Position numbers and translations under genes: made by a program
Source: Anaerolentibacter hominis
Lineage (GTDB): Bacteria; Bacillota; Clostridia; Lachnospirales; Lachnospiraceae
Length of the DNA: 64,000 bases
Direction: 5' to 3'
NCBI RefSeq assembly: GCF_032380675.1
Contig: NZ_JAWDIX010000001.1
Coordinates: 620,001-684,000 of the forward strand
Shown here: positions 7,676-16,016 of the stretch, piece after piece
How positions within the stretch are numbered: position 1 is the stretch's first letter
Layout: the number at the start of each line of letters is the position of its first letter
Notes under the pieces: generated by a model
The model's input: only the letters and a program-made list of their open reading frames with translations
The model's database searches: none
What the model was told of the DNA's origin: nothing

Positions 7676-9037
7676 TTGGGCGCAGCAAAGAGGGCATTTT
7701 TATATCTGACGCGAAAGAGATCCAAAAGCATCGTATTGTTCCTTCTCCTTCTGGTATTGATGATACTGGCGGTGAGCGCTGTTTCCATCGGAAATGCCGC
7801 AAAGGACGCGGCGGCGAATCTTCGCCGTACACTGGGCGGATATTTTAAACTAGAGGATAACCCTGAATATTCCGGGAAGCGGGAGGTAATTACAGATTCT
7901 TTGATAGAATGTATCATCGGAACGGGCGGTATAAAAAGCTGCAACAGGATGAATCTGGAATATCTGCTTGTACCTGATCTTACACTGGAGGCAGGACGAT
8001 TTGCCGCCGAGGGCGACGAGAAAGCACAGCTGGCCCGGTTTTTGGGGAATTCGGACAGCAGTCTGCATGAATACTTCCTGCTTCGGTCCTTTGATCTGAT
8101 CGAGGGACGCCATCTCAAACCGGATGACAGGGGCAAAGCAATTATTTCCCGGGAGCTTGCGCAGTTAAACGGACTGACCGTCGGTGACCGGATTTCGGCC
8201 GAGCTGTATGTGGAGAATCTGAATGGGGACGGCAGTACTGCCGGTTCTGGATATGTCTGGGAAATCGTGGGCATTTTTGCCGCGAATACAGTACAGGAAG
8301 GCGGGATGACCGCCGAGTGCGATATGGTGAACAATTTCATATTTGCGGATATGGAATCTATGATGCATGTTCAGATTGACAGGAACGCGGACAATGCGGG
8401 GAAATACCGGCAGGCTTCTTTTTTCGCAGAGGACCCGGAACAGCTGGATGCCATCTTATCGAGGGTATACAAAACAGCTGGGGTTAACTGGGAGTCCTTT
8501 GAATTCAATGTGAATGATAAAGCGTATCAGAACGCGGTTGCTCCGCTGCAAAGGCTGGGAAGCTACACAGGATTATTTCTGGCTGTGATACTGGGTGTGG
8601 GTATCGCTTTGCTGTCCTTAATTTTAACCATGTGGATGCGGGACAGGATGCAGGAGACCGGCATGTTTCTTTCGATGGGAATTAAGAAAATCTCATTAAT
8701 CGGGCAGCATATGCTGGAGGTTCTGGTTATACTCCTGCTGGCTCTTGCGGTCTCGTTTCCGGCGGCTGACGCCGTATCAAATGCTGCGGGAAACCGGTTT
8801 TTGGAAGTTATGCCCCGGGAGGAAGCCGACAGGGAAGAGAAACATCTTGAAATGTTCTACGAACCGGTAGATTTAACCGAAGCGTATAATGCGGATGTGG
8901 TGGAGGTAACGGTCAGCATGGCTGAATTTATAACTGTATCATTCTTCGGAGTTCTGGTCAGTCTGACAGCCGCAGGGATAGCTTCTGTTTTCATTATGAG
9001 GCTGAAGCCGAAAGATATCTTATCTGCCATGAGCTGA
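7676..9037 (+). CDS. FtsX-like ABC transporter permease (first of a pair)
   Basis: Membrane subunit of a MacB/FtsX-type ABC system. After a first hydrophobic segment (residues ~16-38) comes a ~250-residue extracellular domain, then three C-terminal segments (~295-318, 345-370, 410-435) with the FtsX-type FLSMGIKKISLIGQHMLE coupling segment. That is the four-helix MacB topology. The start is TTG at 7676, chosen because AGGAGGTGA lies 9 nt upstream and MGAAKRAFLYLTRKR matches the start of the paralog at 9090. The extracellular domain suggests handling of a peptide, lipid or lipoprotein at the cell surface rather than classical solute import. Substrate unknown. Confidence 0.82.
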   Translation: MGAAKRAFLYLTRKRSKSIVLFLLLLVLMILAVSAVSIGNAAKDAAANLRRTLGGYFKLEDNPEYSGKREVITDSLIECIIGTGGIKSCNRMNLEYLLVPDLTLEAGRFAAEGDEKAQLARFLGNSDSSLHEYFLLRSFDLIEGRHLKPDDRGKAIISRELAQLNGLTVGDRISAELYVENLNGDGSTAGSGYVWEIVGIFAANTVQEGGMTAECDMVNNFIFADMESMMHVQIDRNADNAGKYRQASFFAEDPEQLDAILSRVYKTAGVNWESFEFNVNDKAYQNAVAPLQRLGSYTGLFLAVILGVGIALLSLILTMWMRDRMQETGMFLSMGIKKISLIGQHMLEVLVILLLALAVSFPAADAVSNAAGNRFLEVMPREEADREEKHLEMFYEPVDLTEAYNADVVEVTVSMAEFITVSFFGVLVSLTAAGIASVFIMRLKPKDILSAMS

Positions 9038-9089
9038 GACAAAATCATGCATCTGACAATGCCAACCATTTGACAGAGGAGGAAAACGT

Positions 9090-10577
9090 ATGGGGCTGAT
9101 GAAAAGAGCCTTACTGTACATATCGCGAAAAAGGGGCCGCAGTATTCTGTTATTGATTATTTTGTTTGTCATGTCCACCTTTCTAATGATGGGAATTGCC
9201 GTAAAAGCCAGCACGGACCGTGCGGCGAAGGAGCTTCGGAAAAGCTTTGGCAGCAGCTTTATTCTGAAAACCGATAACGAGAACCCGGGGAATTACGGCC
9301 CGCCCAAAAATGTGGACGGATACAGCTACCGGCCGTATATAGGCCCTATGATAGAACAGAAATTGATCGATGAAATCATGTCTGTGGACGGAGTGTCGAA
9401 TTATTTTACGGATGTTACTAAACTGATCTGGACAACACTTAACCTGCGGCCGGGAGCATGGACGGAGGATGTTCAATACTATCAGGAACATCCGGAGCAT
9501 TTGGAACAGCACTTTCAGACTATGGATCAGCTGCGTTTGTTTTCACATCAGACAACACTTTACTGCTGTAACGACGGGGCGATGCATGGACTCTTCCGGT
9601 CCGGCGCGCTGGAAATGACCGAGGGACGTAATCTGCAGGAGGGGGACCGGTTTCAGGCAGTCATTTCGGAGGAACTGGCGGATCGGAACGGCCTGTCAAC
9701 CGGAGATACATTTACTGTGGAAAATAAAGAGGGGCTGTACAGGCCCAGTGAGGAATCATTTAAAACATACGGGGAACCGATTGAACTTACTGTTGTGGGA
9801 CTGTTCCATATTAATTTCGAACAGGAAGCTTCCCCCTATACCTATGAGGATGGTTATGTAGAAAATCTGATTTTTACCGACATGGAGACAGCACGTCTGG
9901 CAGATAGGAATCTGCGGACCGGAGGAAAGGGAGGTACGCTTGACGGCAGCTATGAAAAGGTTACTTTTTTTGTAGAGGACCCCAATATGCTGGACAGGGT
10001 GCTGACCGAAGTGCGTTCTATGGAGAAGACCGACGGCCTTCTGCTGGAACTGGACGATATCGCTTACCGTGCATCTGTCAAACCATTGCAGCAGATAAGC
10101 GGCTTCTCATCCTTTCTGATTATTGCTTCTATGCTGGGCGTTATCATTGTCCTTTATCTTATTCTGACTATGTGGACGAAAGGCAGGAAACGGGAAATCG
10201 GGATTCTGCTCTCTATGGGATTAAAAAAGAATGAAATACGGGCGCAGCTCATCCTGGAAGGAATACTGGTAAGTGTAATAGCACTGCTCCTGTCGTTTAC
10301 TATAGCGGAATATACAATCAGCAGTTTCGGAACACTGGCGGAAGAAATGGCCCGTCCGGAATACCGGGAAGAGCAGTATACAGTAGAAATGGACAAACAC
10401 TTTAATCCTGTTGTTGAAAAGGTATCTTCAGAGCCGGCAGAACTTGAGTATTCGCTTAATTTTCATACTGCTTCCCTCATTGCGGCGCTGACATTGGGAG
10501 TGACGGCGGCAAGTGTGTGGCTCAGTTCGCTGAGGGCCCTTAGAATGCAGCCCAGAGACATATTAGCGTCGGTTTAG
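9090..10577 (+). CDS. FtsX-like ABC transporter permease (second of a pair)
   Basis: Paralog of the preceding permease: it begins MGLMKRALLYISRKRGR and shares the same first helix, a ~300-residue extracellular domain, and three C-terminal helices with the ILLSMGLKKNEIRAQLILEG coupling segment. The extracellular domains of the two differ clearly in length and sequence, so a heterodimer is more likely than two redundant homodimers. 495 residues. ATG at 9090 has GAGGAGG upstream. The gap to the ATPase gene is only 12 nt. Confidence 0.83.
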   Translation: MGLMKRALLYISRKRGRSILLLIILFVMSTFLMMGIAVKASTDRAAKELRKSFGSSFILKTDNENPGNYGPPKNVDGYSYRPYIGPMIEQKLIDEIMSVDGVSNYFTDVTKLIWTTLNLRPGAWTEDVQYYQEHPEHLEQHFQTMDQLRLFSHQTTLYCCNDGAMHGLFRSGALEMTEGRNLQEGDRFQAVISEELADRNGLSTGDTFTVENKEGLYRPSEESFKTYGEPIELTVVGLFHINFEQEASPYTYEDGYVENLIFTDMETARLADRNLRTGGKGGTLDGSYEKVTFFVEDPNMLDRVLTEVRSMEKTDGLLLELDDIAYRASVKPLQQISGFSSFLIIASMLGVIIVLYLILTMWTKGRKREIGILLSMGLKKNEIRAQLILEGILVSVIALLLSFTIAEYTISSFGTLAEEMARPEYREEQYTVEMDKHFNPVVEKVSSEPAELEYSLNFHTASLIAALTLGVTAASVWLSSLRALRMQPRDILASV

Positions 10578-10589
10578 GAGGATAAAGTC

Positions 10590-11237
10590 ATGAGTACAAT
10601 GGAACTAAAGAACATAAGTTATTATTACAACCCGGACAGGCCGGTGCTAAGCCATATCAATGCTTCCTTCGATACCGGAAAAATGTATGTGATTTTCGGC
10701 CCGTCAGGCTGTGGAAAGACTACGCTTTTGTCCTTACTTGGAGGGCTTGATACGCCAAAGGATGGATTTGTATTATACAAGGATGAGGATATCAACCATA
10801 TCGGTCTGGAACAGCACAGACGTGAAAATGTATCTTTTATTTTCCAAAATTATAACCTGATCGATTATATGACTTCCCTTGAAAATGTTCTGCTTACAGC
10901 CAAAACGGAACCCCAGCCAATTTTGAAGCGGCTCGGCCTGACCGCGGATGAGGCAAAGAGAAACATACAGAAACTATCCGGCGGGCAGCAGCAGCGGGTG
11001 GCGATTGCACGGGCGCTGGCTTCCGAATCCCCGGTTATACTGGCGGATGAGCCGACGGGAAATCTGGATGAGGACACGGCAAGGGAGATCACGGGAATAT
11101 TAAAGGAAAGTGCAGTCAAATATCAGCGATGTGTTATTCTGGTATCACATTCCAGAGAGGTGGCAGATATGGCCGATGTGGTCTGCGAATTGCGGGGCGG
11201 CCGGCTGAGTATGGAACAGCGGTGGGTTACTTCCTGA
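10590..11237 (+). CDS. ABC transporter ATP-binding protein (MacB/LolD type)
   Basis: Energises the two FtsX-like permeases encoded just before it. 215 residues with Walker A (GPSGCGKTTL), Q-loop (FQNYNLIDYMT), signature LSGGQQQRVAIARAL, Walker B plus LADEPTGNLDE (typical of the LolD/MacB/BceA group) and switch His in LVSHSREVA. ATG at 10590 has TAGGAGGAT upstream. Operon order kinase, regulator, permease, permease, ATPase resembles peptide-sensing and detoxification modules in Firmicutes, but with a GHKL/LytTR pair instead of the BceRS type and two permeases instead of one. Confidence 0.88.
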   Translation: MSTMELKNISYYYNPDRPVLSHINASFDTGKMYVIFGPSGCGKTTLLSLLGGLDTPKDGFVLYKDEDINHIGLEQHRRENVSFIFQNYNLIDYMTSLENVLLTAKTEPQPILKRLGLTADEAKRNIQKLSGGQQQRVAIARALASESPVILADEPTGNLDEDTAREITGILKESAVKYQRCVILVSHSREVADMADVVCELRGGRLSMEQRWVTS

Positions 11238-11248
11238 GCACATAAGAA

Positions 11249-11283
11249 AAGGGGCGCACAGCATGCAAAGATATGCGCCCCTT
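11249..11283. terminator. Bidirectional terminator between convergent genes
   Basis: Stem AAGGGGCGCA (11249-11258) / TGCGCCCCTT (11274-11283). On the minus strand it is followed by TTTTCTT, so it mainly serves the minus-strand gene at 11321; on the plus strand the tail is weaker. Confidence 0.75.
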
Positions 11284-11320
11284 CTAAATCAATCAGTCAC
11301 AAAGCAGACGGCTTAGATTA

Positions 11321-11962
11321 TTACAGTTTTGTATATCCGCTGCTGTTGGCGAAGCCGTCCAGTTTTTGCCCGGCCCGGCAGAACGGGCACTCGTGCGGAC
11401 TGTAGGTCTGATATCCGGGAATGTCATCCACGGTAAACAGAGATTCCACCTTGATGCCGTTCACCTCCGAAACAGCACTGAAGACCGCACAGATACCCTG
11501 CACGATTCCCCCGTAATACTGGATACACTCCAGACTTCTGTCCATCGTTCTGCCTGTGGTGGCAGAGGCAAAGAGGAGCAGTATATTTTTGCCATTGACG
11601 GAGGGTACAAGATTATCCCGGAACAGCAGCTGATTATTGGAGTTGATCTCCGGAGAAACAATATAGACAGTCTGATGGGCATTCATAGACATAAAATCGC
11701 CCCGGACCAGTTCTTCCGCCAGGTATGCACCGATTACCTCACAGCCGTCCATACAGACAATCGTATCTACAATTGTTGTGTTCTGGTAACGCTTTACCAG
11801 TTCCCGGGCGGCTTCTGCAGCTTCGCTCTGCCGGGTTCTCAGGCCAGTCATATCAATATAGCAATTTATGTGGGAATGGCTGGTGGCAAAATGACCGGGA
11901 ATGGTACGCAGAATAAGTTTGCTGTTAATTCTTGAATGAATTTTTACATATTTCATTTCCAT
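11321..11962 (-). CDS. Phosphoribosyltransferase-fold protein (orotate PRTase-like, PRPP loop altered)
   Basis: A 213-residue protein with the layout of type I phosphoribosyltransferases: hood region, then VDTIVCMDGCEVIGAYLAEEL, then a strand-loop ILLLFASATTGRTM where the PRPP loop should be. Functional PRTases have an acidic pair just before that TTG; here the residues are FASA, so catalysis is doubtful and a binding or regulatory role is possible. The C-terminus has CPFC, which could be half of a zinc site. I placed the start at the ATG at 11962 (MEMKYVKIHSR), 8 nt after AAAGGAG. A GTG at 11971 would overlap that ribosome site. Confidence 0.6.
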   Translation of the reverse strand: MEMKYVKIHSRINSKLILRTIPGHFATSHSHINCYIDMTGLRTRQSEAAEAARELVKRYQNTTIVDTIVCMDGCEVIGAYLAEELVRGDFMSMNAHQTVYIVSPEINSNNQLLFRDNLVPSVNGKNILLLFASATTGRTMDRSLECIQYYGGIVQGICAVFSAVSEVNGIKVESLFTVDDIPGYQTYSPHECPFCRAGQKLDGFANSSGYTKL

Positions 11963-12117
11963 GGGAGACACTCCTTTCTGAGGATATTCCCTGAATGAGA
12001 CGGGGATACCTGCCAGACTTGCTTTCAGGTTTCTAACTATATTGTAGTATGATTGAGGGGGAAAGACAATAAAAAACAGAGAAAAATACTTACGAGAACG
12101 AAATTGTTGGAATACTT

Positions 12118-12166
12118 AAAAACAGACCATAGAACAGCAATAAAACTGTTTTATGGTCTGTTTTAA
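12118..12166. terminator. Bidirectional terminator downstream of the MFS gene
   Basis: Long stem: AAAACAGACCATA (12119-12131) pairs with TATGGTCTGTTTT (12152-12164), with an inner AACAG/CTGTT helix. A/T runs flank both sides. Confidence 0.8.
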
Positions 12167-12181
12167 TTTAATGAGCCAGCA

Positions 12182-13369
12182 TTACTTCAGTTTAGCGGTT
12201 GCTCTGGTGCACAGGGCAAGCAGAATCAAAGCCCCGATACAGAGCGCAAAGATGACGGAAAAAGCTATTCCATAAGAAGACGTTGAACTGTAGATCGTCC
12301 CGATCAGATAGGGACCCAGCAGAGTGGAGGGGATTCCGTCCGCAATCATGATTCCCACATTGGAACCATAGTGTTTCAGGCCGAAAAACTCCTTGGTATA
12401 GGCGGAGATACAGGGAATCGAACCGCCGAAGGAGACTCCCACCAGCAGAAATCCGGCCAGAAGCAGCGCGGGGCTTTCCAGAAAACAGGCACCGGCGGTG
12501 ATGAGGACGGCGGCAGTATTGATGACCGTGATGATCCAGCTGTTTTTCTCATAACCGATTTTGTCATACAGTGTTCCGAATATTACCCGGCCGGCGCCAT
12601 TTGCCACACCCAGCAGGCCGGTATAGAGAGCTGCCAGACCGGGAGAATTCACCATTTCCATGATACAGGAAGAGGCATGGCCGACGGTGGCAAGACCCAC
12701 ACCCACCAGCATGGAACCCCAGAAAAAATAGTACCAGCAGTGGGATTTCTTCAACATTTCACCGGTCGTATAATTCCTGCCGGACTGGACCGCCGTATCC
12801 GCACGTTCCGTTTTCGGAGCATCTTTAAGGAGAAAGGCCAGGATCGTAAACAGGACGGCAAAAAGAATGCCGAGAATGCGAAAGGCTGTACTCCAGCCGG
12901 CTCTCTGGATAATCATTGTAACAAAGGCTCCCAGAACCATAGAGCCCGACCCGAAGCCCATAAGCATGATGCCGGAGGATTTTCCGATAGAAGAGGTAAA
13001 CCAGCTGTTTACGGTTTTTAGTATATTATTATAGGCGATTCCGGTTCCGAATCCGCAGAAAACACCGTAGAAGATATAGATCTGAAACAGTGTAGTAGTA
13101 TTGGAAGCCAGGAAAAACCCGGACAGGTAGAGTACGGCGCTGGCAAGAAGGATCGTTCTGGCCTTCAGCCGGGCGCTGACAAATCCGCTGGCAATGTTGC
13201 CCAGGTAGAAGCAGAACATGGATACCGTAAAAATCATGGATGTCTGAGAACGATCCCAGCCGAATGCGGACTCTAACGGACTGACAAAAATAGACCAGGC
13301 GTAGGCGACACCCAGGCATAACAGGCCCAGTGTTCCAAGAATCAGTTGAACGTATGCTTTGCGTTTCAT
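12182..13369 (-). CDS. MFS transporter of the OFA (oxalate/formate antiporter-like) family
   Basis: Twelve-helix secondary carrier of 395 residues. The start MKRKAYVQLILGTLGLLCLGV, the AWSIFVSPLE motif in helix 1, GWDRSQTSMIFT, and the helix-4 segment FCGFGTGIAYNN are typical of the OFA family (monocarboxylate/oxalate/formate carriers). A central cytoplasmic loop sits near residues 185-200. The substrate cannot be read from sequence: no oxalate decarboxylase or formyl-CoA transferase gene is adjacent. The gene is monocistronic on the minus strand. Confidence 0.82.
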   Translation of the reverse strand: MKRKAYVQLILGTLGLLCLGVAYAWSIFVSPLESAFGWDRSQTSMIFTVSMFCFYLGNIASGFVSARLKARTILLASAVLYLSGFFLASNTTTLFQIYIFYGVFCGFGTGIAYNNILKTVNSWFTSSIGKSSGIMLMGFGSGSMVLGAFVTMIIQRAGWSTAFRILGILFAVLFTILAFLLKDAPKTERADTAVQSGRNYTTGEMLKKSHCWYYFFWGSMLVGVGLATVGHASSCIMEMVNSPGLAALYTGLLGVANGAGRVIFGTLYDKIGYEKNSWIITVINTAAVLITAGACFLESPALLLAGFLLVGVSFGGSIPCISAYTKEFFGLKHYGSNVGIMIADGIPSTLLGPYLIGTIYSSTSSYGIAFSVIFALCIGALILLALCTRATAKLK

Positions 13370-13410
13370 AATAGTAACCCCATTCCGAAGCGTTTTTTGC
13401 TGAGGAACGC

Positions 13411-13506
13411 GCTGAGAATTTTAAATTCTCAGCTGCGATATGCACAGTTTGTGACGCTTCTACACAAACTGCTATTGAAAAATCATCACATCAGTGTGAT
13501 TTTTCA
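13411..13506. repeat. Cluster of three consecutive hairpins upstream of the MFS gene
   Basis: Within 96 bp there are three inverted repeats: a 23-bp near-perfect palindrome with 11-bp arms (13411-13433), CAGTTTGTG/CACAAACTG with a 9-nt loop (13445-13471), and TGAAAAATCA/TGATTTTTCA (13476-13506). They lie between the divergent MFS and sfsA genes. They could be regulatory or a degenerate palindromic repeat; no gene is seen here. Confidence 0.6.
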
Positions 13507-13655
13507 TATTACCCCATTTCTCTTTTGTATCAGGACACAATCCCGATCAGTTTATCACAGGAATTGCGGGAAGACAAGACGGTTTTGCAGGGTTTCTTGC
13601 ATTTGGAGGAGTGATTGGCTAGAATGGGTCTTAAATCAGAGACATGGAGGTAACT

Positions 13656-14339
13656 ATGAAGTATGAACGCATCAACAGAGGCATCTTTATCAGCCGGCCG
13701 AACCGGTTTATTGCCCGTGTGGAAATAAATGGAAAAGAGGAAATCTGTCATGTGAAAAATACGGGCAGATGCAGGGAGCTGCTGATTCCGGGAACAGAAG
13801 TATATGTGCAGGAAGCGCTGAATCCGGAGAGAAAGACCAGATATGATCTCATCACGGTCAGAAAAGAAGGGACAGGGCTTGTGAACATGGATTCCCAGGC
13901 GCCTAATCAGGCGGCCGGGGAGTGGATTGCAGCGGGAGGACTTGCGGAGAATGTCACCCTGATACAGCCGGAGAAAACCTTCGGAGCCTCCAGAATGGAT
14001 TTCTATCTGGAAGCCGGCGGAAAAAAGATATGGACAGAGGTCAAGGGAGTGACGCTGGAGAGGGACGGGCTGGCCCTGTTTCCGGATGCTCCTACTCTGC
14101 GGGGAGTAAAACATATTCATGAACTGATGCGGGCTGCCTCGGAGGGGTTTGAGGCGTACCTGCTTTTTGTGATTCAGATGAAAGGGCCGGTCTGCTTTGC
14201 GGCCAATGAGGAGACTCACCCGGAGTTTGCACAGGCCCTTAGGGAGGCGGAGAAGGCCGGAGTGAAGGTCATTGCCGCAGACTGTATTGTGACTGAGGAT
14301 TCGATTCAAATCGACAAAAAAATACCAATTAGAAATTGA
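13656..14339 (+). CDS. sfsA: Sugar fermentation stimulation protein / DNA-binding nuclease SfsA
   Basis: Conserved bacterial protein with an N-terminal OB-like part and a C-terminal nuclease-like fold; the exact cellular role is unclear. Recognised from the start YERINRGIFISRPNRFIARV, CHVKNTGRCRELLIPG, the ASRMDFYLE and TEVKGVTLE core (Asp, Glu and Lys of the nuclease fold) and FPDAPTLRGVKHIHEL. The 227-residue length is normal. The ATG at 13656 has GGAGGTAACT just upstream; an in-frame ATG at 13644 contains the ribosome site and is rejected. The downstream operon has its own promoter overlapping the stop codon. Confidence 0.93.
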   Translation: MKYERINRGIFISRPNRFIARVEINGKEEICHVKNTGRCRELLIPGTEVYVQEALNPERKTRYDLITVRKEGTGLVNMDSQAPNQAAGEWIAAGGLAENVTLIQPEKTFGASRMDFYLEAGGKKIWTEVKGVTLERDGLALFPDAPTLRGVKHIHELMRAASEGFEAYLLFVIQMKGPVCFAANEETHPEFAQALREAEKAGVKVIAADCIVTEDSIQIDKKIPIRN

Positions 14340-14364
14340 CTTTAGCGTGTTAGCATGATAACAT
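14336..14364 (+). promoter_or_regulatory. Probable sigma-A promoter of the symporter gene
   Basis: TTGACT (14336-14341), a 17-nt spacer and TAACAT (14359-14364). It overlaps the sfsA stop codon and sits 38 bp before the symporter ATG. Confidence 0.55.
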
Positions 14365-14402
14365 AATCAAGTAAAAGAAACGGGTTATAGGAGGGGGTTC
14401 TT

Positions 14403-15812
14403 ATGAACGTTACATACGTTGTTATCATTGCTGCTTATATGGTTGTGTCGCTTGTGATTGCCTTTGTTATTGGAAAAAAGAAGACAAATAATGTGACAGA
14501 TTACAGTGTCGGGGGCAGAAGCTTCGGCGGAATGGTGTTGTTTTTTACCATGCTGGCCACGATTGTGGGAGCCAGCAGTGTTATGGGAAGAAGCGCCTGG
14601 ATTTATAAAGAGGGCTTCACTCAGGTCTGGTATATCGTGGGAATCGCCATTTCCTATTTTATTTACATCTTTTTTATGGCTCCCAAAATCCATGATTTTG
14701 GTGTGGAACACAATGGGGAGACGATAGGAGACTGGGTTGGTTTTCGGTACAACAAGCCTGTAAAATATATTTCTTCTGTTTTAATTGTAGTAGCCTATAT
14801 AGCGATCACTGCGTTTCAGTATATTGCTATGGCGACTATTCTGAATTTTGTTACGGGCATTCACTATAATGTCTGCCTTCTGATCACGGCGGCAATTGTT
14901 ATTACCTACACTTCTCTGGGAGGGCTGTGGGCCGTTGCTTCCACCGATGTCATGCAGGGATTTATGACCCTGGCCGGAGTTGTGGTTATGGTGCCGATGT
15001 TCCTGAGCAAAGCCGGTGGGATCAGCGCTGTGTTTGCCAATGCTCCCGCGGCCCATCTGGAACTGTTCGGTTACCAGACGCCGCTCCAGTCTATTGCCAG
15101 CGTGCTGGTCTTTGCACTGGGTATTATATCCTGGCCGGATGTATGGCAGCGCTGTTACGCAGCGAAAGATAAAAAGATTCTTAAAAAGTCCTTTATTCGT
15201 TTTGTCATCGCCTATCTGATTATCAGTGCGGCTGTGTTCTTGATTGGATTTGCGGCGACAAGCCTGATTCCGGGCTATGATGGAAGCAATAATAATCTGC
15301 TGCCTTTTATGATTATGCAGTATATGCCCGATGTGCTGGGCGCGGTATTGCTGTCTGCCCTGATGGCCGTCATTATGGGGACGGCGGATTCCACGCTGCT
15401 GATCAGTTCGGTTATGCTGGAGAAAGACATTATCAAGCCGCTGTTTGTTAAAAAAGAGCTATCGGAGAAACAGAACCTGCGGATGAGCAAGATCGTGACG
15501 GCTGTCTGCGGCATTGCAGTGCTGGGTGTGCTGTTCTTCTCCACCGATATGTTTGATCTGTGGATTATGAGTGCGGACATCACGGGGGCAACCCTTGCGG
15601 TTCCGATTCTGTTTGGTTTTGCCATTAAGAAAGGAAGTTCCGCCGCTGCGCTTGCCTCTATTATCTTTGGTTTTGCCGGCTGGCTGGCCTCCTATATGGG
15701 CTTGGTGCCGGTGGATGCCATCCTTTTGGGGGCAGGTCTGTCCCTGATTGCCTATGTGGTTGTAATGCTGGCTGCAGGAAAGAAGGGAACGGCTGCGGCG
15801 AGAGCCAAATAG
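14403..15812 (+). CDS. Sodium:solute symporter (SSS) family transporter
   Basis: Na+-coupled carrier of 469 residues with about 13 hydrophobic segments. SSS features include an early FVIGKKKTNNVTDYSVGGR loop, TMLATIVGASSVMGRS in helix 2, GLWAVASTDVMQG and ALMAVIMGTADSTLLISS (helix 9 sodium-site serines). ATG at 14403 follows TAGGAGGGGG. The likely substrate is an amino acid or N-acyl amino acid, inferred from the D-aminoacylase and racemase genes downstream. A hairpin terminator lies after it, so readthrough or a second promoter must serve the next genes. Confidence 0.88.
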   Translation: MNVTYVVIIAAYMVVSLVIAFVIGKKKTNNVTDYSVGGRSFGGMVLFFTMLATIVGASSVMGRSAWIYKEGFTQVWYIVGIAISYFIYIFFMAPKIHDFGVEHNGETIGDWVGFRYNKPVKYISSVLIVVAYIAITAFQYIAMATILNFVTGIHYNVCLLITAAIVITYTSLGGLWAVASTDVMQGFMTLAGVVVMVPMFLSKAGGISAVFANAPAAHLELFGYQTPLQSIASVLVFALGIISWPDVWQRCYAAKDKKILKKSFIRFVIAYLIISAAVFLIGFAATSLIPGYDGSNNNLLPFMIMQYMPDVLGAVLLSALMAVIMGTADSTLLISSVMLEKDIIKPLFVKKELSEKQNLRMSKIVTAVCGIAVLGVLFFSTDMFDLWIMSADITGATLAVPILFGFAIKKGSSAAALASIIFGFAGWLASYMGLVPVDAILLGAGLSLIAYVVVMLAAGKKGTAAARAK

Positions 15813-15838
15813 ACAGGTAAAATGAAAAACTGGTCAGA

Positions 15839-15878
15839 AAGCCTTTGCACAGGAATCCTGTGCAGGGGCTTCTTTACT
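15839..15878 (+). terminator. Terminator after the symporter gene
   Basis: Stem of TGCACAGGA-A-TCCTGTGCA (15846-15864) extended by AAGCC/GGCTT on the outside, followed by TTCTTT. The T tract is imperfect, so termination may be partial. Confidence 0.7.
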
Positions 15879-15909
15879 GGTTGCCAGCAATATATTATAA
15901 TGAAGAATA

Positions 15910-15950
15910 ACTGAGCGAAGCGAAGTTATTCGCTACTTCTCAGTAGCGAA
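15910..15950 (+). promoter_or_regulatory. Overlapping alternative hairpins before the deacylase gene
   Basis: Two mutually exclusive structures share bases. One pairs ACTGAG (15910-15915) with CTCAGT (15939-15944) and AGCGAA with TTCGCT. The other pairs TTCGCTAC (15929-15936) with GTAGCGAA (15943-15950). The GCGAAGCGAAG motif recurs several times in this stretch. It could be a switch-like leader or a remnant of a dispersed repeat. Neither match to a known riboswitch nor a terminator tail was seen. Confidence 0.4.
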
Positions 15951-16016
15951 GCGGATGAGAAGGGGCCCGAAATTTTATGAAGAGCGAAGGGAACGTCTAG
16001 AAAGGAAATTAACTGC

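Noticed and set aside
7369..8340. 323-codon minus-strand frame across the regulator and first permease
   Set aside because: It is antisense to clearly coding LytTR and FtsX genes and has low-complexity Ser/Arg composition.
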